Positions 24,263 to 36,237 of a stretch of 64,000 nucleotides of DNA are shown in pieces (the first letter of the stretch is position 1; each line of letters opens with the position of its first letter). The notes under the pieces are model-generated. The model was not told where the DNA came from. It searched no databases and was given only the letters and a program-made list of their open reading frames with translations. Both the position numbers and the translations under genes were made by a program. The stretch is from Asterella californica (taxonomy: Eukaryota > Streptophyta > Marchantiopsida > Marchantiales > Aytoniaceae). The stretch lies in the NCBI GenBank assembly GCA_036924285.1, contig JAYKYS010000006.1, positions 21,054,001 through 21,118,000 of the forward strand. The letters run 5' to 3'.

Positions 24263-26599
24263 TCTGCCAAAACCCCTAGACTCTCTAAACTCATGAGTAA
24301 TCTTAGGTAGTGGACGGTCTCTCAAGCTATCACGATTCCTCTCATGTTCTGCAGCAACGGTCAAAAACTGAACAGCTCTTTTGCCATCTCTACTACGTAT
24401 CCTAGCATAAGCTGAACCATCATCCATAACTCGTGTCTCCATTCTAACAGCAGTAATGTAAGGCTGCCCTAGAATGATAGGATATGTTGACATGTCTTGC
24501 ACAAAGAAATTCTGAACATCACTGATGTCACCCACAGTTACCTTGATGTTGGGGCAAGCACCATAGAGTTCTCCCCGCTGGTTGTTTGCAGCACGGATAA
24601 GCCATCCATGGTCGGTGTCTATGGGCCACCTCCCACGCTTGTACAGCTCCCTAGACATCAGATTAATCTCTGAGCCGTGATCAATCAATGCCACCACAGG
24701 TTCCTCCAGATCTCCCAACTTCACCAAGGTCTCTGTGGTTGCTCTTGCCCAATGGTTGTGAGAGTAATGGCTCTTCTGTGATGCTTCCACCTCATCTTCA
24801 AACCTCACATGCTGATCTGATCTTCCCTCTGATACTTGAGAGCAGTAACCAGAAATCTCATCCTCCTCATCCTCCGACAGTTTGGTCCCTAGAGCGTTAA
24901 GCGTAGCTGCTTCACCCAAAATCTGACGTTTCCTCTTGATGATATCTATGATAACCTCATGGAACTCACGCTTTGCAATCCCAAGAATCTCACCCAAGGT
25001 AAACTCAACCTTCCCATTCAAGATACGATTCTCTAACACCTGCTTCAAGTCTGTAGCAATCTCAATGTCAGACTGAAGTTTGTATGCAGGCATCTTACCC
25101 TTCTCCTTGCTTCTCTCCTTCTCCTTTGGTGTTGTAGGTGGTAGATCCCCCATAGTCTCCTCCCGAGTAGGTGTTGTCTCCTGCCTTGCCTCTGGTCTAG
25201 CCCTTTCACTCCTTGTAGCAGGTCGTTTGGCTGTAGAAGCCTCACCTGCATCCTCCCTCCTACGTTTTTCTTCTAGTACAGCTTCATGCTGACTTCTTGC
25301 AACATAAGCATGCACTGACATAGTATCTACAGGGTCATTCCATCCTGTAGTTTCTCTAATTGAGTTGCCAACCCTTCGTAGCACATCCTTGTCTAGCTCT
25401 GTTCTAGCTACGGACCGCACTACATCAGACCACAACCCAGCAGTCCCTTTCTCTCTCTCCATCTCCACTTTCACTCCACAGGTAGCAGCATTCACAAGAG
25501 AAACAGCATGTGATGCTGATATATCATTCACAAGTCTCTTCATACCACCCTTGCCAAAGTTGGTTCCCAGCATCATCCCAGTCTCTCTCAAATGGATCTT
25601 ACCATCTTTGAAGAAGATAAGATCCTTCCTCAATGCATCTGAAAACTCTCCACAATCTCTTCTTACATGGTCTAGGCTATCACACCATATACAACGATGA
25701 ACAAAGCCTTCTCTCATCTGAGGTCTCTGCATAGCAGGCTGTACATTCTGCTCCTTCTCTTCTAACCTAGTGAGCTTAAGCTTAAGCTCCTTCATACCCT
25801 TAATCAACTCATCAAGCGGTGAGTCTTCCTCTCTAGCAATCACCAAAGCGGGCTTAGTAGGCAACTGCTTGACAGGAATTATCAGAGGTACTGCTTCACT
25901 TACCACCACCTTGTCCCTTCTTCTCTGTCTCTTGGTCAGCAAAGAGACAGCCTCTTCAACCTCCTTCCAGTCAGTCTTCAATCCTCTCTCCTCACTCTTG
26001 TCTTCCAGCAACAGCTCAAGCTTCTCCTGAATAGTCACATCCGCTGCTTGTAGGAAAAGCTCGGTCTTCTCCACCTCTAGTGTAAGCTTCTCTGTCCTAG
26101 AAAGCTGAGCATATTGACGATCAAACTCTCTTAACAACTCATTTACAGACAAACCTTTGTTAGGTTTAACCACCCACTCCAAGAACGTTCTCTTGGTTAC
26201 CCTCTCTGAATCTTCAGTGTAGTACTCCTCCTTCAAAGCTCGCATAAAGCTCTCCCAACTCTGTCCTTGCTGCTGCTTGAGCTCCTTCACACGCCCACGA
26301 ATCTCAGGGACAACAGCAAGCTCAAAGTTCTCCACCATCTCCTTCTCAGGCACCTTGTTCACCTCCATCTCCCTAGCATAGTATCGCACATACTTGGAAA
26401 TATCTGTACCCTTGAACTGGTCCATCTGGTGCACCACAGATTGCAACGCCTTGGTTGCTAACACCTCCTTCCTCTCTGTGCTCTGCTACTGCTGCATGAA
26501 CATGGAAAAAGCCTGGAACATCTTCATCGTAGCAGCATCCAACTGAACAGGTTGCTGAGCAGCAGCAGCACCTCCACTTGATGATCCTTGGTTGGCCAT
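24227..26599 (-). pseudogene. Element B gag with zinc knuckle and fused protease
   Basis: The likely start is the ATG at 26599 (MANQGSSSGGAAAA), in frame with the 745-residue open part from 26464 but separated from it by a TAG at 26486-26488. In the open part, residues 20-180 form the capsid-like helical gag region (WESFMRALKEEY). C258-C271 is a zinc knuckle (CIWCDSLDHVRRDC). A Lys/Glu-rich linker follows. Around 580-680 there is a retroviral-type aspartic protease with ALIDHGSEINLMS and TYPIILGQPYI. The active-site triplet is DHG rather than DTG or DSG. The protease therefore belongs to the gag frame, and pol must be reached by a -1 step near 24240. Confidence 0.85.
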
Positions 26600-26639
26600 G
26601 ATATCTGATCCTGTAACACTCTCAAGAAAACTCCCACCC

Positions 26640-26665
26640 TAGGTGTTTCACGTCGAGTTCACCAA
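26640..26665 (-). promoter_or_regulatory. Element B candidate primer-binding site
   Basis: Minus strand TGGTGAACTCGACGTG begins about 15 nt inside the 5' LTR end, after TACTCTCTTTT. It starts with TGG, as needed to pair with a tRNA CCA end, but I cannot assign the tRNA, and the distance from the LTR is longer than usual. Confidence 0.4.
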
Positions 26666-26675
26666 AAAGAGAGTA

Positions 26676-28048
26676 TGTCGGAGTGTGATCCGTCTACCTA
26701 GGAAAGCGCCGGGCTTCTGACTATGGTTGTTTACTCAAGAGGTTGGCTTTCAGGTCACAACAGGAGCTATAAACACTCACACAGGAGTGTAGGATCCTCT
26801 GATATGCTCAAAAAGCGAAATTTAGGTCTCACTGGTAGTAATAGGCTTAAGCGGTGAACTTTGATACTCAAAGAGAGGAAAACTATGAAGGTTTAGACCC
26901 TTAAACTTCCCCTACATGCAAATGAGGTACTACTGAACTCACAGACGAAGTTTCAACCTGAGATAAAATTCTGACACGGAGATATGAACAGAAAAGTTCT
27001 GAATAAGAGAATTATGGCAATTTCTGGTACCTAGATAGCTATTCAGACATAGAACAGAGAATTGGCTCGATGAATTTCAAATCTTCTCACAGTATTTGAA
27101 GTCTACAGGATGCTGAACATCCCTGTGAAGTTGGGACTCCTGAATGTTTGTAGAACTCCAGATCTCCTTCTCTAAAGTCGCTGCTCTAGATTAAGAGCTT
27201 TTCAGACCCCCTCTGCTTCAGCGGCCGCCCTGAATTACTCAATTACTCAAATGATTCAAAACTTTTTGGACAGTCGTAGCCCTCCTGACAGTGAACGCAA
27301 CCACGAAGTTTTGAAGTGATTTCCTCAATTCTGCTGCAATTGGCACCGAAAACCCCAAAATCAACAAAAGTGATGCAGTTTTGGCACAATCCGAACTTCA
27401 ATGGGGCATAACTCCTTGTTTATTGATCCAAATCGAGCAAAAATTTCACTGACAGTGCTTGGCACGACGAGCTCTCTCTTCCTGTGCTCTCAGATTTCGA
27501 AGATACCTCACCAATTGCTCGAACTCCACTCTAGAGCTCTGTTTCTAAACTTAGAGTTTCACAAAAGACAAAAATGGACCAATGGGAGTTCATAGCTCCA
27601 CTTGACTGTCCTTTTGTGCCTTAAACTACCTGGTAACTTTTCTACACTCATAGGCTACCACGTCAAGCCCCCTAGAGTGCCAACGTATAACTTAAACTAC
27701 CTAAAATGACACATAGCCCTGAAAAATAACTTAAATTAGCTAGAAAGCGTGCATGGGCGACAAGTAAGTACAACCCATGAGCTCAAACCCCTATCAGCAT
27801 GGAAACCCTAAGTTATGTACATTGAACGTCATAGACAAGTAAGAAGTCACTTGCACAAGCGCACAAATGCTTGAACAAGATAATTAACATACTATCAGCC
27901 TACTAGGACTCAAAATAGTGTTAACACCATATGCAAAGGTGTCAAACATATACATAAAGGACTAGAAGTAATATGAACTAACTTCTAGAACTACCAAACC
28001 TAAGCGTCGGAGTAGAAGTCAAGCATGTAGCCGCCAAATGGCGCGACA
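26676..28048 (-). repeat. Element B 5' LTR
   Basis: The 1,373-bp partner of 19342-20714. Its minus-strand end reads ...CACTCCGACA, then the leader. It contains the promoter by position, but I see no clear TATA box that I would defend. Confidence 0.95.
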
Positions 28049-28052
28049 ACGT

Positions 28053-29640
28053 TCTCCAAGATGTACGTTGGAGAATCCATCTGACGCATCTAGAGATGTC
28101 ATAAGATCCGTAACATCTCCCAAAACATCCTAGATCGCAAGTCACGTAAACCTTGACCTCTCCCAACACGCGTGTGACCTTGACATGACCATCTCGCTAT
28201 CACCAAGTAAATGGTGTCAACAAACATGAAATCCTCTGCCCCCAACAAAGAAATATCTGATAGTTATGCTTGTTGGTATCATCTAACAATTGATATGGAC
28301 AACAACTCAGGATATCTCTGCACCAAACGTTCCACATGATGCAATGAGATGCGTCTCGCAATTTCATCTCTCTCCACGTACTAGTATCGCTGTACTTGTA
28401 TGCATGTCAGCAATACTGCAGCTAAACTTGTGCTGATCTCTCGAAACAACTCCAACATACACAGACCATTCTCTCGATATTGTCATACAATGAGAGTCGT
28501 ATCCAACGGTGATAATGTCACAAGACCAGCAGCAAGAACAAACTTTTGTTCCTCTACTGATGGTACAAAGGCTTCACTCCAAGCCTGTTGCACCAACCGA
28601 TCAGCATACTATTGCAACTCTCCACTCGAACTCTAGAGTGAAACATCCAAGACAGATGTTACAAATGTAGACATGCTAAGCATATCTTTCACCTCCTCAA
28701 ACATCGGAGTATCCTCCGCATGGGCATGCTCTCTAACAACTCATCTGGTCAAATGATGACCGAACTGAACCCTGCAACGGATGCCATCGTCCTTGGTGTA
28801 GGCTCCGTTGTCTCAACTCTAGCACTGAACCGCACTGGTAAGCGGCTCACTCGTCCCTCACCAGATTGTCAACCTGATATGTAAGATGATGTCTCTGTCC
28901 AATAGTCAATCATGAACCCCATAGGGTATAACACAACACACAAGCAATGCATCATAAGACTCTGCGGCTGTAACGATGGACTTGGCCCTCAGCATGGAGC
29001 CATCCATGGGATGATCTGGTCAAACTCTCACCGTCAACATCTGATGTGTCATGTGTAGAGCTGTACCTCTTGATCCCCTAGAGATGTCTACAACTAGAAT
29101 GGACATCTCTCCACCTCGGACTTCTTCAGACCCAAATCAATATACGTCGCCTTTCGCAACATCAATGGTTGGGCTCCAGAGTCTAACAAGACCTTCTGTG
29201 GTCAATACACCTTCCTTGAAGGTGCCACCAAATAGAAGATACCACTTCTATTATCCAACAACACCACACCTGGTGTCAAACCAGCACGGTTAATCGCCAG
29301 CCTAGCTGATAACTCATCTAACCTAGCAATCGCTGTTTGCCAAGTACTACTGGTAGCTGTCTTGATCCTCGACTCCATGGACACGTCTACCGTCTCTCGT
29401 TGAACCACTTCAGCACTAGAGGTAACTACATCCTCGCTCTCATTGAGCGTGGCCGTCAAATGGAACACTGGAGTCAAGTTGACTCCCAATGCATTCATAT
29501 CCGTGGTTGAGAATAGTGGGGCTCGCAAAACTGCTATAACCGCTCTCAATATCAAATTTGACGTCGCGTCCACAAACGTTGAGAGTTGACTCGCATCACC
29601 TCCACTCTTGGATGTCGATGCCTCCAACTCCACTGCTCCA
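28053..29640 (-). pseudogene. Element A protease remnant and upstream gag-pol linker
   Basis: About 29230-28950 (minus) keeps a protease core VLLDSGAQPLMLRKA followed by IDLGLKKSEVE, then with stops AESYD-like and VLYPMGF phrases. The open stretch 29633-29202 upstream encodes ARLDELSARLAINRAGLTPG and leads into this core. DSG is the catalytic triplet. Several stops (three within 60 codons after the core) show decay. Same element as 17255-18640, split by B. Confidence 0.75.
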
Positions 29641-30206
29641 TCGGTAGGTCATTTAGGAACCTTGGATGTGGTCTTCAACGTCTCCGATAACATGAACGAC
29701 TAGGAAAGCCTGGCCTGTCTATCAGCCTCTTCGCATTATGGATCCAACTCCATCGAGGCACCTCGTTGCTCAGAAGCACGTACTGCACCTCTAATCATTG
29801 CTGTAGATCTCAATCTGTGCTACACCAACCATGAAGTCAAAGTCATCTCTTTCTCCTCCATAAGATGTGGAAGCTTATGTTCCACCAGATCTCTGCTGAG
29901 CCATAGCGATACTAGCTATACTCTGCTCCAACTGCTCAATTCGAGCAACCATACCTACTTCTAATGTCGTATCAGACAGTGGACCGACTGATCCTCTCTC
30001 AAGTGCTGGATCTCTATTTCCAACTCGACCACCATGGCCTCTTTAAGTTCCTCCGCCTCGTCTACGATCAGACTTCTCTTGCCGTAGCTCGAGGTGGAGA
30101 TTAAAACAACAGTCATTACAGTGATCTGATCGTCCACAATGCTCACACTACCTAGGCATCGCTTGAGATATCCCAAACGTCTCATAACTACCTCTCCTCT
30201 GTGGAC
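29641..30206 (-). pseudogene. Element A gag-like Cys/His motif region
   Basis: About 30160-30080 (minus) reads CEHCGRSDHCNDCC, a Cys/His cluster like a nucleic-acid-binding knuckle, then RQEKSDRRRGGG, a stop, and VARIEQLEQSIASIA, a short coiled segment. It directly abuts the C insertion on the gag side. At least two stops. Confidence 0.6.
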
Positions 30207-31118
30207 TGTAAACCCTCCGCGGTCCTGTCGATTAACTACCCCCCAATCTCTCAACCTCTACGATAGTCATCAATGAATTTGCAACCTGTCGGGCCTGTCT
30301 CTCACTCAAGAGTCACCTCTGATGGCTTTGACGGAAGCACACCATGAACTTGAAGGGAAAGATGCTATGTTCAATCATTCACACACCCCTAAACTCATCA
30401 ACTAAAATCCTCCATAAACTCATTAACTAAAATCCTTCATCTAACGACGTCTCTCAAGTTCTCACATGCTAAAATATCACACACTCTCTATATTACTCAA
30501 GTTGTCATTACGACGATGTGAAAACAAGGATGAGGAGCTCTTCTCTACTCCTCTATTTATACATTCTAGGTTTTTACTTTTGTACTCTCTGGTAACTCAG
30601 TCGTAACTATTTTTACCGAGTTTACTAAGATATTACTTAAGATAAAAGCATTAATCACATGGGCTTTTTATCTTTTCACATGGGCTTATTCCTTCAAAGT
30701 CAACAACTTCTAGAAGGATTCTAGAATATTCTCAAGGAATCTCAAATTTCCACCCCTCTCTACACTAGGACCCACTAAAAAAGAGATGTGGAATCTCTTC
30801 TTGTTTTAATGCCCACAAAGTCCACAACTTTAATCCAACCACTAATATCAAGTCAAAAAAGAGATAAGGGATATTTTTCATCTCCTTTCTACCTTTTAGA
30901 CAAGATGACAAGATAGTAGTTAGTGCTCACTCTTTAGCAAATATCTGAATTCTGCCAAAAGTACAGCTAAGTTTAACCATAACTAACTTTTAGCTAGTCA
31001 TGACTAACTTGATATCTCCTTAAAGTACTTTGGCAACAAATAAAACTTCTGAACACTTAGTTATAACTAAATACCTTACTAATAGACAAACTTCCTATGT
31101 GTAACATAAGTCGTTACA
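30207..31118 (-). repeat. Element C 3' LTR
   Basis: 912 bp, partner of 38250-39159. Both LTRs share long AT-rich stretches and CTCTATTTATACATT-type words, which give TATA-like elements on either strand. Confidence 0.93.
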
Positions 31119-31131
31119 TTTTACCCCCGGA
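31119..31131 (-). promoter_or_regulatory. Element C polypurine tract
   Basis: Minus strand CCGGGGGTAAAA directly precedes the TG of the 3' LTR. Position and G run fit a plus-strand primer. Confidence 0.8.
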
Positions 31132-32260
31132 CTAAATTTTTGCTCCGTCCTCGGAGTGAAGAGAGAACTTTCGTCGATGAAACAACTTCAACTTGTCATG
31201 GTTGATCCGATCGAATCTCCTTCCTCCCAACTCTTGAAGGTCATATGTGAAGTTGCTCCACACCTTATCTACAACAAAAGGACCAAAATATCTCGGAAGA
31301 AACTTCTTCCTAGCCCTCTTGAATCTGATAGCATCATACAACAGTACCCAATCTCCGACTTGAAAAGGTTTTACCTCCCTCTTGCCCAAACGTTTGTCGT
31401 AACTCTTCTTTTGATACGCCTGAGCTCGTTCCATCCGGATCATTGCTACCGCTCGGGTCTCTTCCAACTCCATGAGTTGCTCCCTTCTTGATTGGACCAC
31501 GTCTTCTCTCCTCGACCTCTTCAACTTTCGTTGAATGGTTTGAAAAGTATCCAATTCGAATTGGATATGGCAACTTGGACTCCACTCCATAAACCAGTCG
31601 AAATGGGGAGTATCCAGTAGAAGTCTTTGTTGTGATTCGGTACTCCCATAAGATGGCATGTAGTCTCTTATCTCAAGTATGTTTCGCAGTCTCAACACCA
31701 ACATCTTTGACGAACATCATACAAAGTGTAAGATTGGTCTTCTCTGCAAGATCATTAGCATTTGGTTTGTATGAGGTCGTTACTCGTGGCTTGATAAAAA
31801 AGTGTTGTAGCATAGCAGTAGTCATGCTCCCTACAAACTCTCCTCCTCTATCTGAGACTAACTCTAGCGGACATCCAAATCTTGTGATGATCGTTTCCTA
31901 TGTGATGATCGTCTCTCATAAGAATCTACCCACTTCCGTCTCATTAGTCTCCCTCAAAGGTCTAGCCTCTACCCACTTGGTACAATAGTCAGTTGCTACT
32001 ACAATGTAACTATTGCCTCGGGGTGTCTTATTAGGAGGACCTACAAAGTCAATACCCCACTTCTCAAACGGCCTTAATACTGAAATTGATCTTAACGGAG
32101 GTGTTCTAGTAGACTTTAGAGCAAATGCTTGACATACGTCACAAGTTTTGCAATAGTCTAAACATTCCTTGAAAATACCTTTCCAATGATAACCAGCATC
32201 CAAAATCTTGAAGGCTGTTATCTTACCAACAAAATGACTCCGCAAACAGTACCGTCGTGA
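31132..32260 (-). pseudogene. Element C integrase remnant
   Basis: 32245-31916: zinc-site second half (CKTCDVCQ), then KWGIDFVGPP with the first catalytic Asp. Between 31915 and 31700, in broken frames, lie LVSDRGGEFVG (second Asp) and a decayed Glu region. 31704-31132 (190 residues) holds the C-terminal part: KRLGKREVKPFQVGDWVLLYD, LPRYFGPFVVDKVWSNFTYD, and NHDKLKLFHRRK, a GPY/F-like module without a chromodomain. The zinc-site histidines are in the preceding frame (YEFHDGTVCG at about 32270), where one His is Cys. Not functional. Confidence 0.85.
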
Positions 32261-33090
32261 AACTCATACATTAGCTTGAACGCCTCCTTCTGACCAACTG
32301 CTCCCCTTAGTAAGCCATCTGCTCCTTGATGAAATAGAATTCCCTCCACCATGGTGTAGGGTTTGCATCTCTTGATCAACGCGTTACGTTCTCGGGTATG
32401 CATACCTTCTGGAAAAGAGCCATCTGCAAAGAAACTCCAGATTTCCTTGTACTCGTCCGGTATCTTCTCAATGCTTGTGATGGTCATCAGATGCTCGTCT
32501 AGAAATGAATCATCAAACGGTTCTTCTCCCTCATCATCATAAGCCCTCGATAAAATATCAACATTCGCATGCTTTTTCCCTGATCTATCTTCGATCACGT
32601 AATCATATTCTGTTAGAAGGATCTTCCAACGAGCAATACGACCTTCGACATTAGGCTTATTAAAGATATACTTTAAAGCCTTGTGATTTGTGACTATGGA
32701 AAATTTCCCTCCTAGCAAGTAGTGTCGAAATTTCTTCAATCCGAAGATCACCGCTAATCCTTCTCGTTCAGTCACGGAGTAATTCTTCTCCGCTGGCACC
32801 ATCTGCCTACTAGCATAAGCTATAGGATGATCATGCCCATCTCCATCTAACTGACTTAATGTACATCCGATAGCTACATTGGAGGCATCCGTATACAGAA
32901 TAAATGCTTTACTCCACTCATGTTTAGCAAGTATAGGAGCTGTCACCAATGCCTTTTTCAGCTCCTCAAATACTTTCTTTGCCTTCTGATCATGCACTAT
33001 CAAGCCAAAATCAACTCCCTTCTTCATATACATAGTCAAAGCTATTGCTTTGTTTGAGAAGGAAAAGACAAACCTACGATAATATCTCAA
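32218..33090 (-). pseudogene. Element C RNase H region
   Basis: 290-residue open frame: end of RT (connection), then ILYTDASNVAIGCTLSQ (Asp), YSVTEREGLAVIFGLKKFRH (Glu), and IVTNHKALKYIF, where family members have TDHKAL; the third catalytic Asp is Asn here. It continues KKHANVDILSRAY. Separated from RT by a frameshift at 33074-33090. The Asn would probably abolish RNase H activity. Confidence 0.85.
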
Positions 33091-33820
33091 GAAACTGTCT
33101 CAACTTTGTCAAGTTGATCGGAAATGAAAGATCCATAATCTTCTTCACCTTCTCAGGATCTACCGCAATCCCTTTCTTGGAAATGATGTGTCCTAACAGC
33201 ATACCTTCTTCGCAGCCAAAGATGCACTTCTCTGGATTCAGAGAAGCGTTAGCTTGCTCCAATCGCTGCAAAACTTTGATCACATGATCAAAGTGGTTCT
33301 CTTTTCTTCCGTACACACAGAAATCATCAATGAAATCACGAACAAACTTCTCTATGAATGGTTTAAACACCTTGTTCATGAACCTCTGAAACATAACCGG
33401 AGCATTATACAGTCCGAATGACATCACCCGAAATGCAAATGTCTCCCAAGGAATAGTGAAAGTAGTCAACTGCTGGTACTCTTGTGCTATCTTGATCTGG
33501 TTGTACCCACTATAACCATCACCAAAGCTGTACCACTCATGACCAGCAACTTCCTCCAAAATCTTATCTATAAATGGTAGAGGATAATAATCCTTCTTGG
33601 TAACTGCATTCAACTTCTTATAGTCTATGCACACTCGCAGCTTACCATTCTTCTTCTTGACAATCACAATGGATGAAACCCATTCTGAGTTCTCCACCTC
33701 GTAGATGAAACTCGCCTCCTTCAACTTGTCTATCTCCTCCTTGATCATCATTGTTGTTGTAGGATTGACTTTTCTCTGCTTTTGTCGAACTGGTCTTGCG
33801 TCCTCCTCCAATTCGATCAA
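33074..33820 (-). pseudogene. Element C reverse transcriptase
   Basis: 248 residues, open. Motifs in order: VVIVKKKNGKLRVCIDYKKL-type block (here IVIVKKKNGKLRVCIDYKKL), YYPLPFIDKIL, YSFGDGYSGYNQI (family LD replaced by GD), MSFGLYNAPVMFQRFM, the catalytic box FIDDFCVYG, and LNPEKCIFG, LLGHIISKKGI. Its start overlaps the end of the protease ORF by 4 nt in another frame. RT alone looks nearly intact. Confidence 0.88.
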
Positions 33821-34662
33821 TGAGTCTCTAGAGTCACCTCCTTCAAATCCTTGTAAATGAAAGCAAACACATGGATATATTTCTGAAATATATCTAGGAA
33901 TCTACTTTTCTCATCTTGAGTGACATTGATACTAAACTTCAAGGTAGAGAGTCTTCTCACGATCTCTGCTTCACTCAACTCCTCTTTGTCAAGGTCTTTC
34001 TCCACGGCTGGTCGAGACAACAAGCCAATAGCACTAAGCTGATATAATGATTCATCTCGATCAAATCCTTCGTCTTCAGACAAGGATTCTTGATCGTAAG
34101 AATCTCTAGTATCTACTTCTGAGATACTCTGATCATCTTCCGTATCAGATTCCCAGTAGTCACTAGTGAGTCTATCAGAGTCACAAGTCACAACTCCAAC
34201 ACCCGAGAGAGATACTATTACTCTGTGATCTCTATGCCCAATTCGTAAATATCCTTTGTGCCACCTATCAGTGGTGCGCACAGCTCTCAACCAAGGCCTA
34301 CCTAAGAGCAAATCATAACTAGAGTCTTTTAACACTTGGAAGGATATCAATGTTTGAACTCCCATCACAGACACAACCACCTTCTCTAACACACCAACAG
34401 GTCTTACCCGTTGCTTGTTAGCCATTCCCACGACAATGCTAGCCGGACGAGTTGGTTCCATCCCCAACTTCTTCATCAACCTCTCTAATATGACATTTAC
34501 CGCCGACTCTCCATCCACCAATACGTTAGAGACGTAGTGATCATTCAACCGGACTTCAATCTTTGAAGCCCTAGTACATACCTCTGAAGCATGCACATCC
34601 ACCACACCAACTCTCACAGACTTCGATGTCTTGCTCTTGGGTTTCTTCTTCTTTCTTCTCAT
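33817..34662 (-). pseudogene. Element C aspartic protease region
   Basis: 281 residues with a protease core at about 40-130: VSNVLVDGESAVNVI, GVLEKVVVSV, and SYDLLLGRPWLRAV. Family members usually have DGGS; here it is DGES. A Ser/Asp-rich linker follows and then the start of the pol polyprotein (FLDIFQKYIHVFAF). No stop inside. Confidence 0.8.
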
Positions 34663-36024
34663 AGAACTCAGTCTTCCTCTGCTCTCTTTGTAAGCTAGAA
34701 TTAAGTGCGATTAGTTGCCCAATAATGATGTTGACTTTCTGAGCACCCACATCTTCAACCACATCATATCCCGCTTGGGAAGACGAAATAGTGAAATCTG
34801 CCATCCCCAACTTCCTTCTTGGTTCTCTTGGTGTACTCGAAACATTACTCGAGCGAGTATTTCTACTTGTTGACTCCTCCATGAAAACCGGTTCATTAGA
34901 AAATCGAGTTCTTTTTCTTTCTTGAGTTAAAAGTTCCATCGGTGCATGAGAAGAGTTTGAACTCTCTCTTTTCTCGTAGATGAGATCTCGCACTACATCG
35001 ATAGTAGCCACTCCCTTGTCTCGTCCTTATGATGGAATTCCTCCACCCACATTTATTCTGACAGCTTCGGCACCTCTTACTCCGTTGTTAGGACAGTTTC
35101 GCTGGAAATGAGAACCTCCACACGTCCAACAAGTGATTCCTCCAAAGTTACCTTGGTTGCCTCTAAAGTTATCTTGATTTCTTCGGTTAAGATTGTTGTC
35201 GTAATCTCTTTGACCTCCTCCTCCATCTTTGTTTCTCCATTCTCGTAACTGCACCACATTTATCTTGAGATCCGCAAGAGTGTCGATGATTCTCTTCAAC
35301 TCGGCATGAAAATCAGAGGTGACAGTAGACATCGTTGTTGGGACAAACGGTCTTGGCACCACCGTTGGAGTAAGAGCTGACGTTGAAGCATCACCAATTG
35401 TGATGGTGCAGGTGCTATCGTTGTGACTACACCAGGAGTCGGAGTCGATACTAGAGCATGATGATGAGGGTGGATGATATCTCTTTCATCCAAACTCTCT
35501 TCCATATTTGTCGTAATCTTGATGGCCTCCACTTTGGTTATTGGCTTCTCGTACCTCACTTGGGTTCGAATTGAAGGCCTCAATCCTCCCACCAAGTTCT
35601 TGGTCAACACTGCTTCAATCCCCGTCATTGTTAGCTCCACGTTGTCTCCACTCTTCTGTAGGACCGTTCGAAACTGTTGCTCCAACTTATCCACTCGTTC
35701 GACATACTGCCGAACTTTCTCGTCATCTCGTTGTTTCAAATGAGTAAGCTCCACCATGAGTTTCTCATAGCTCTCTTTTGGAAGAAACTCTTTGATGAGT
35801 GTGTTACTCAATGTCTCCCATGTATCCTCAACTGCACCTGGTGTCTTGTTCTTCACTCGGTCTTCATACCACGTAAGAGCAAAATCTTCTAAAAACTCTA
35901 GCAGTAACAACATCCATTCTTCCTTCCTTCTCACGTTGTTTCTGATGCAACCCCTTTTGAAGTCTCATACAAAAGGTTCTACATTTTCATTGTCCTTCTC
36001 ATGAAACACTGGTAACTTCCCCAT
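34571..36024 (-). pseudogene. Element C gag
   Basis: Starts at ATG 36024 (MGKLPVFHEKDNENVEPF), broken by a TGA near 35965, then open from 35934: gag core FLEDFALTWYEDRVKN, W-x-TLSNTLIKEFLP and RQYVERVDKLEQQFRTVL. After a frame change, 35362-35027 holds RDYDNNLNRRNQDN and the zinc knuckle CWTCGGSHFQRNC. A further frame change gives 35011-34571, a linker with a predicted basic and coiled tail. Homologous to plant Retrotrans_gag domains by pattern. At least three breaks. Confidence 0.82.
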
Positions 36025-36237
36025 CTTGTAACTACTCCTTCTACTCTTCTAATTTTCATGCAATAACTACTCGCTAAAAGAGTACGAACATCACCAATTC
36101 CATTCGAGAATAATCTACCATAAGTAAAATGAAAGGAAATGGTTATAACAACACCTCTTGTGTCATCTCTTCTCCCAAGGTAATCATGAGCATGAGTCGC
36201 ATCATCGTCTTCTCCACCACACGAATGACGATCTCCA

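Larger units (their letters stand above)
19342..28048 (-). mobile_element. Element B: young full-length Ty3/gypsy retrotransposon
   Basis: 8,707 bp bounded by 1,373-bp LTRs, each TG...CA. A 4-bp target duplication ACGT flanks it (19338-19341 and 28049-28052). Minus-strand order: 5' LTR (26676-28048), leader, gag with protease, pol with RT-RNase H-integrase, purine tract, 3' LTR (19342-20714). The LTRs differ at about six positions by eye, so insertion was recent. Three in-frame stops (26486-26488, 23790-23792, 21219-21221) and a frame step between gag-PR and pol are visible. Inserted into pol of element A. Confidence 0.95.

Noticed and set aside
19342..28048. Stop codons in element B as evidence of a variant genetic code
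   Set aside because: Both TAG and TGA occur, host-gene exons use TAA normally, and each stop fits a C-to-T mutation.
29202..29633. 143-codon minus frame as a host gene
   Set aside because: It continues into the DSGAQP protease core of element A, so it is transposon sequence.
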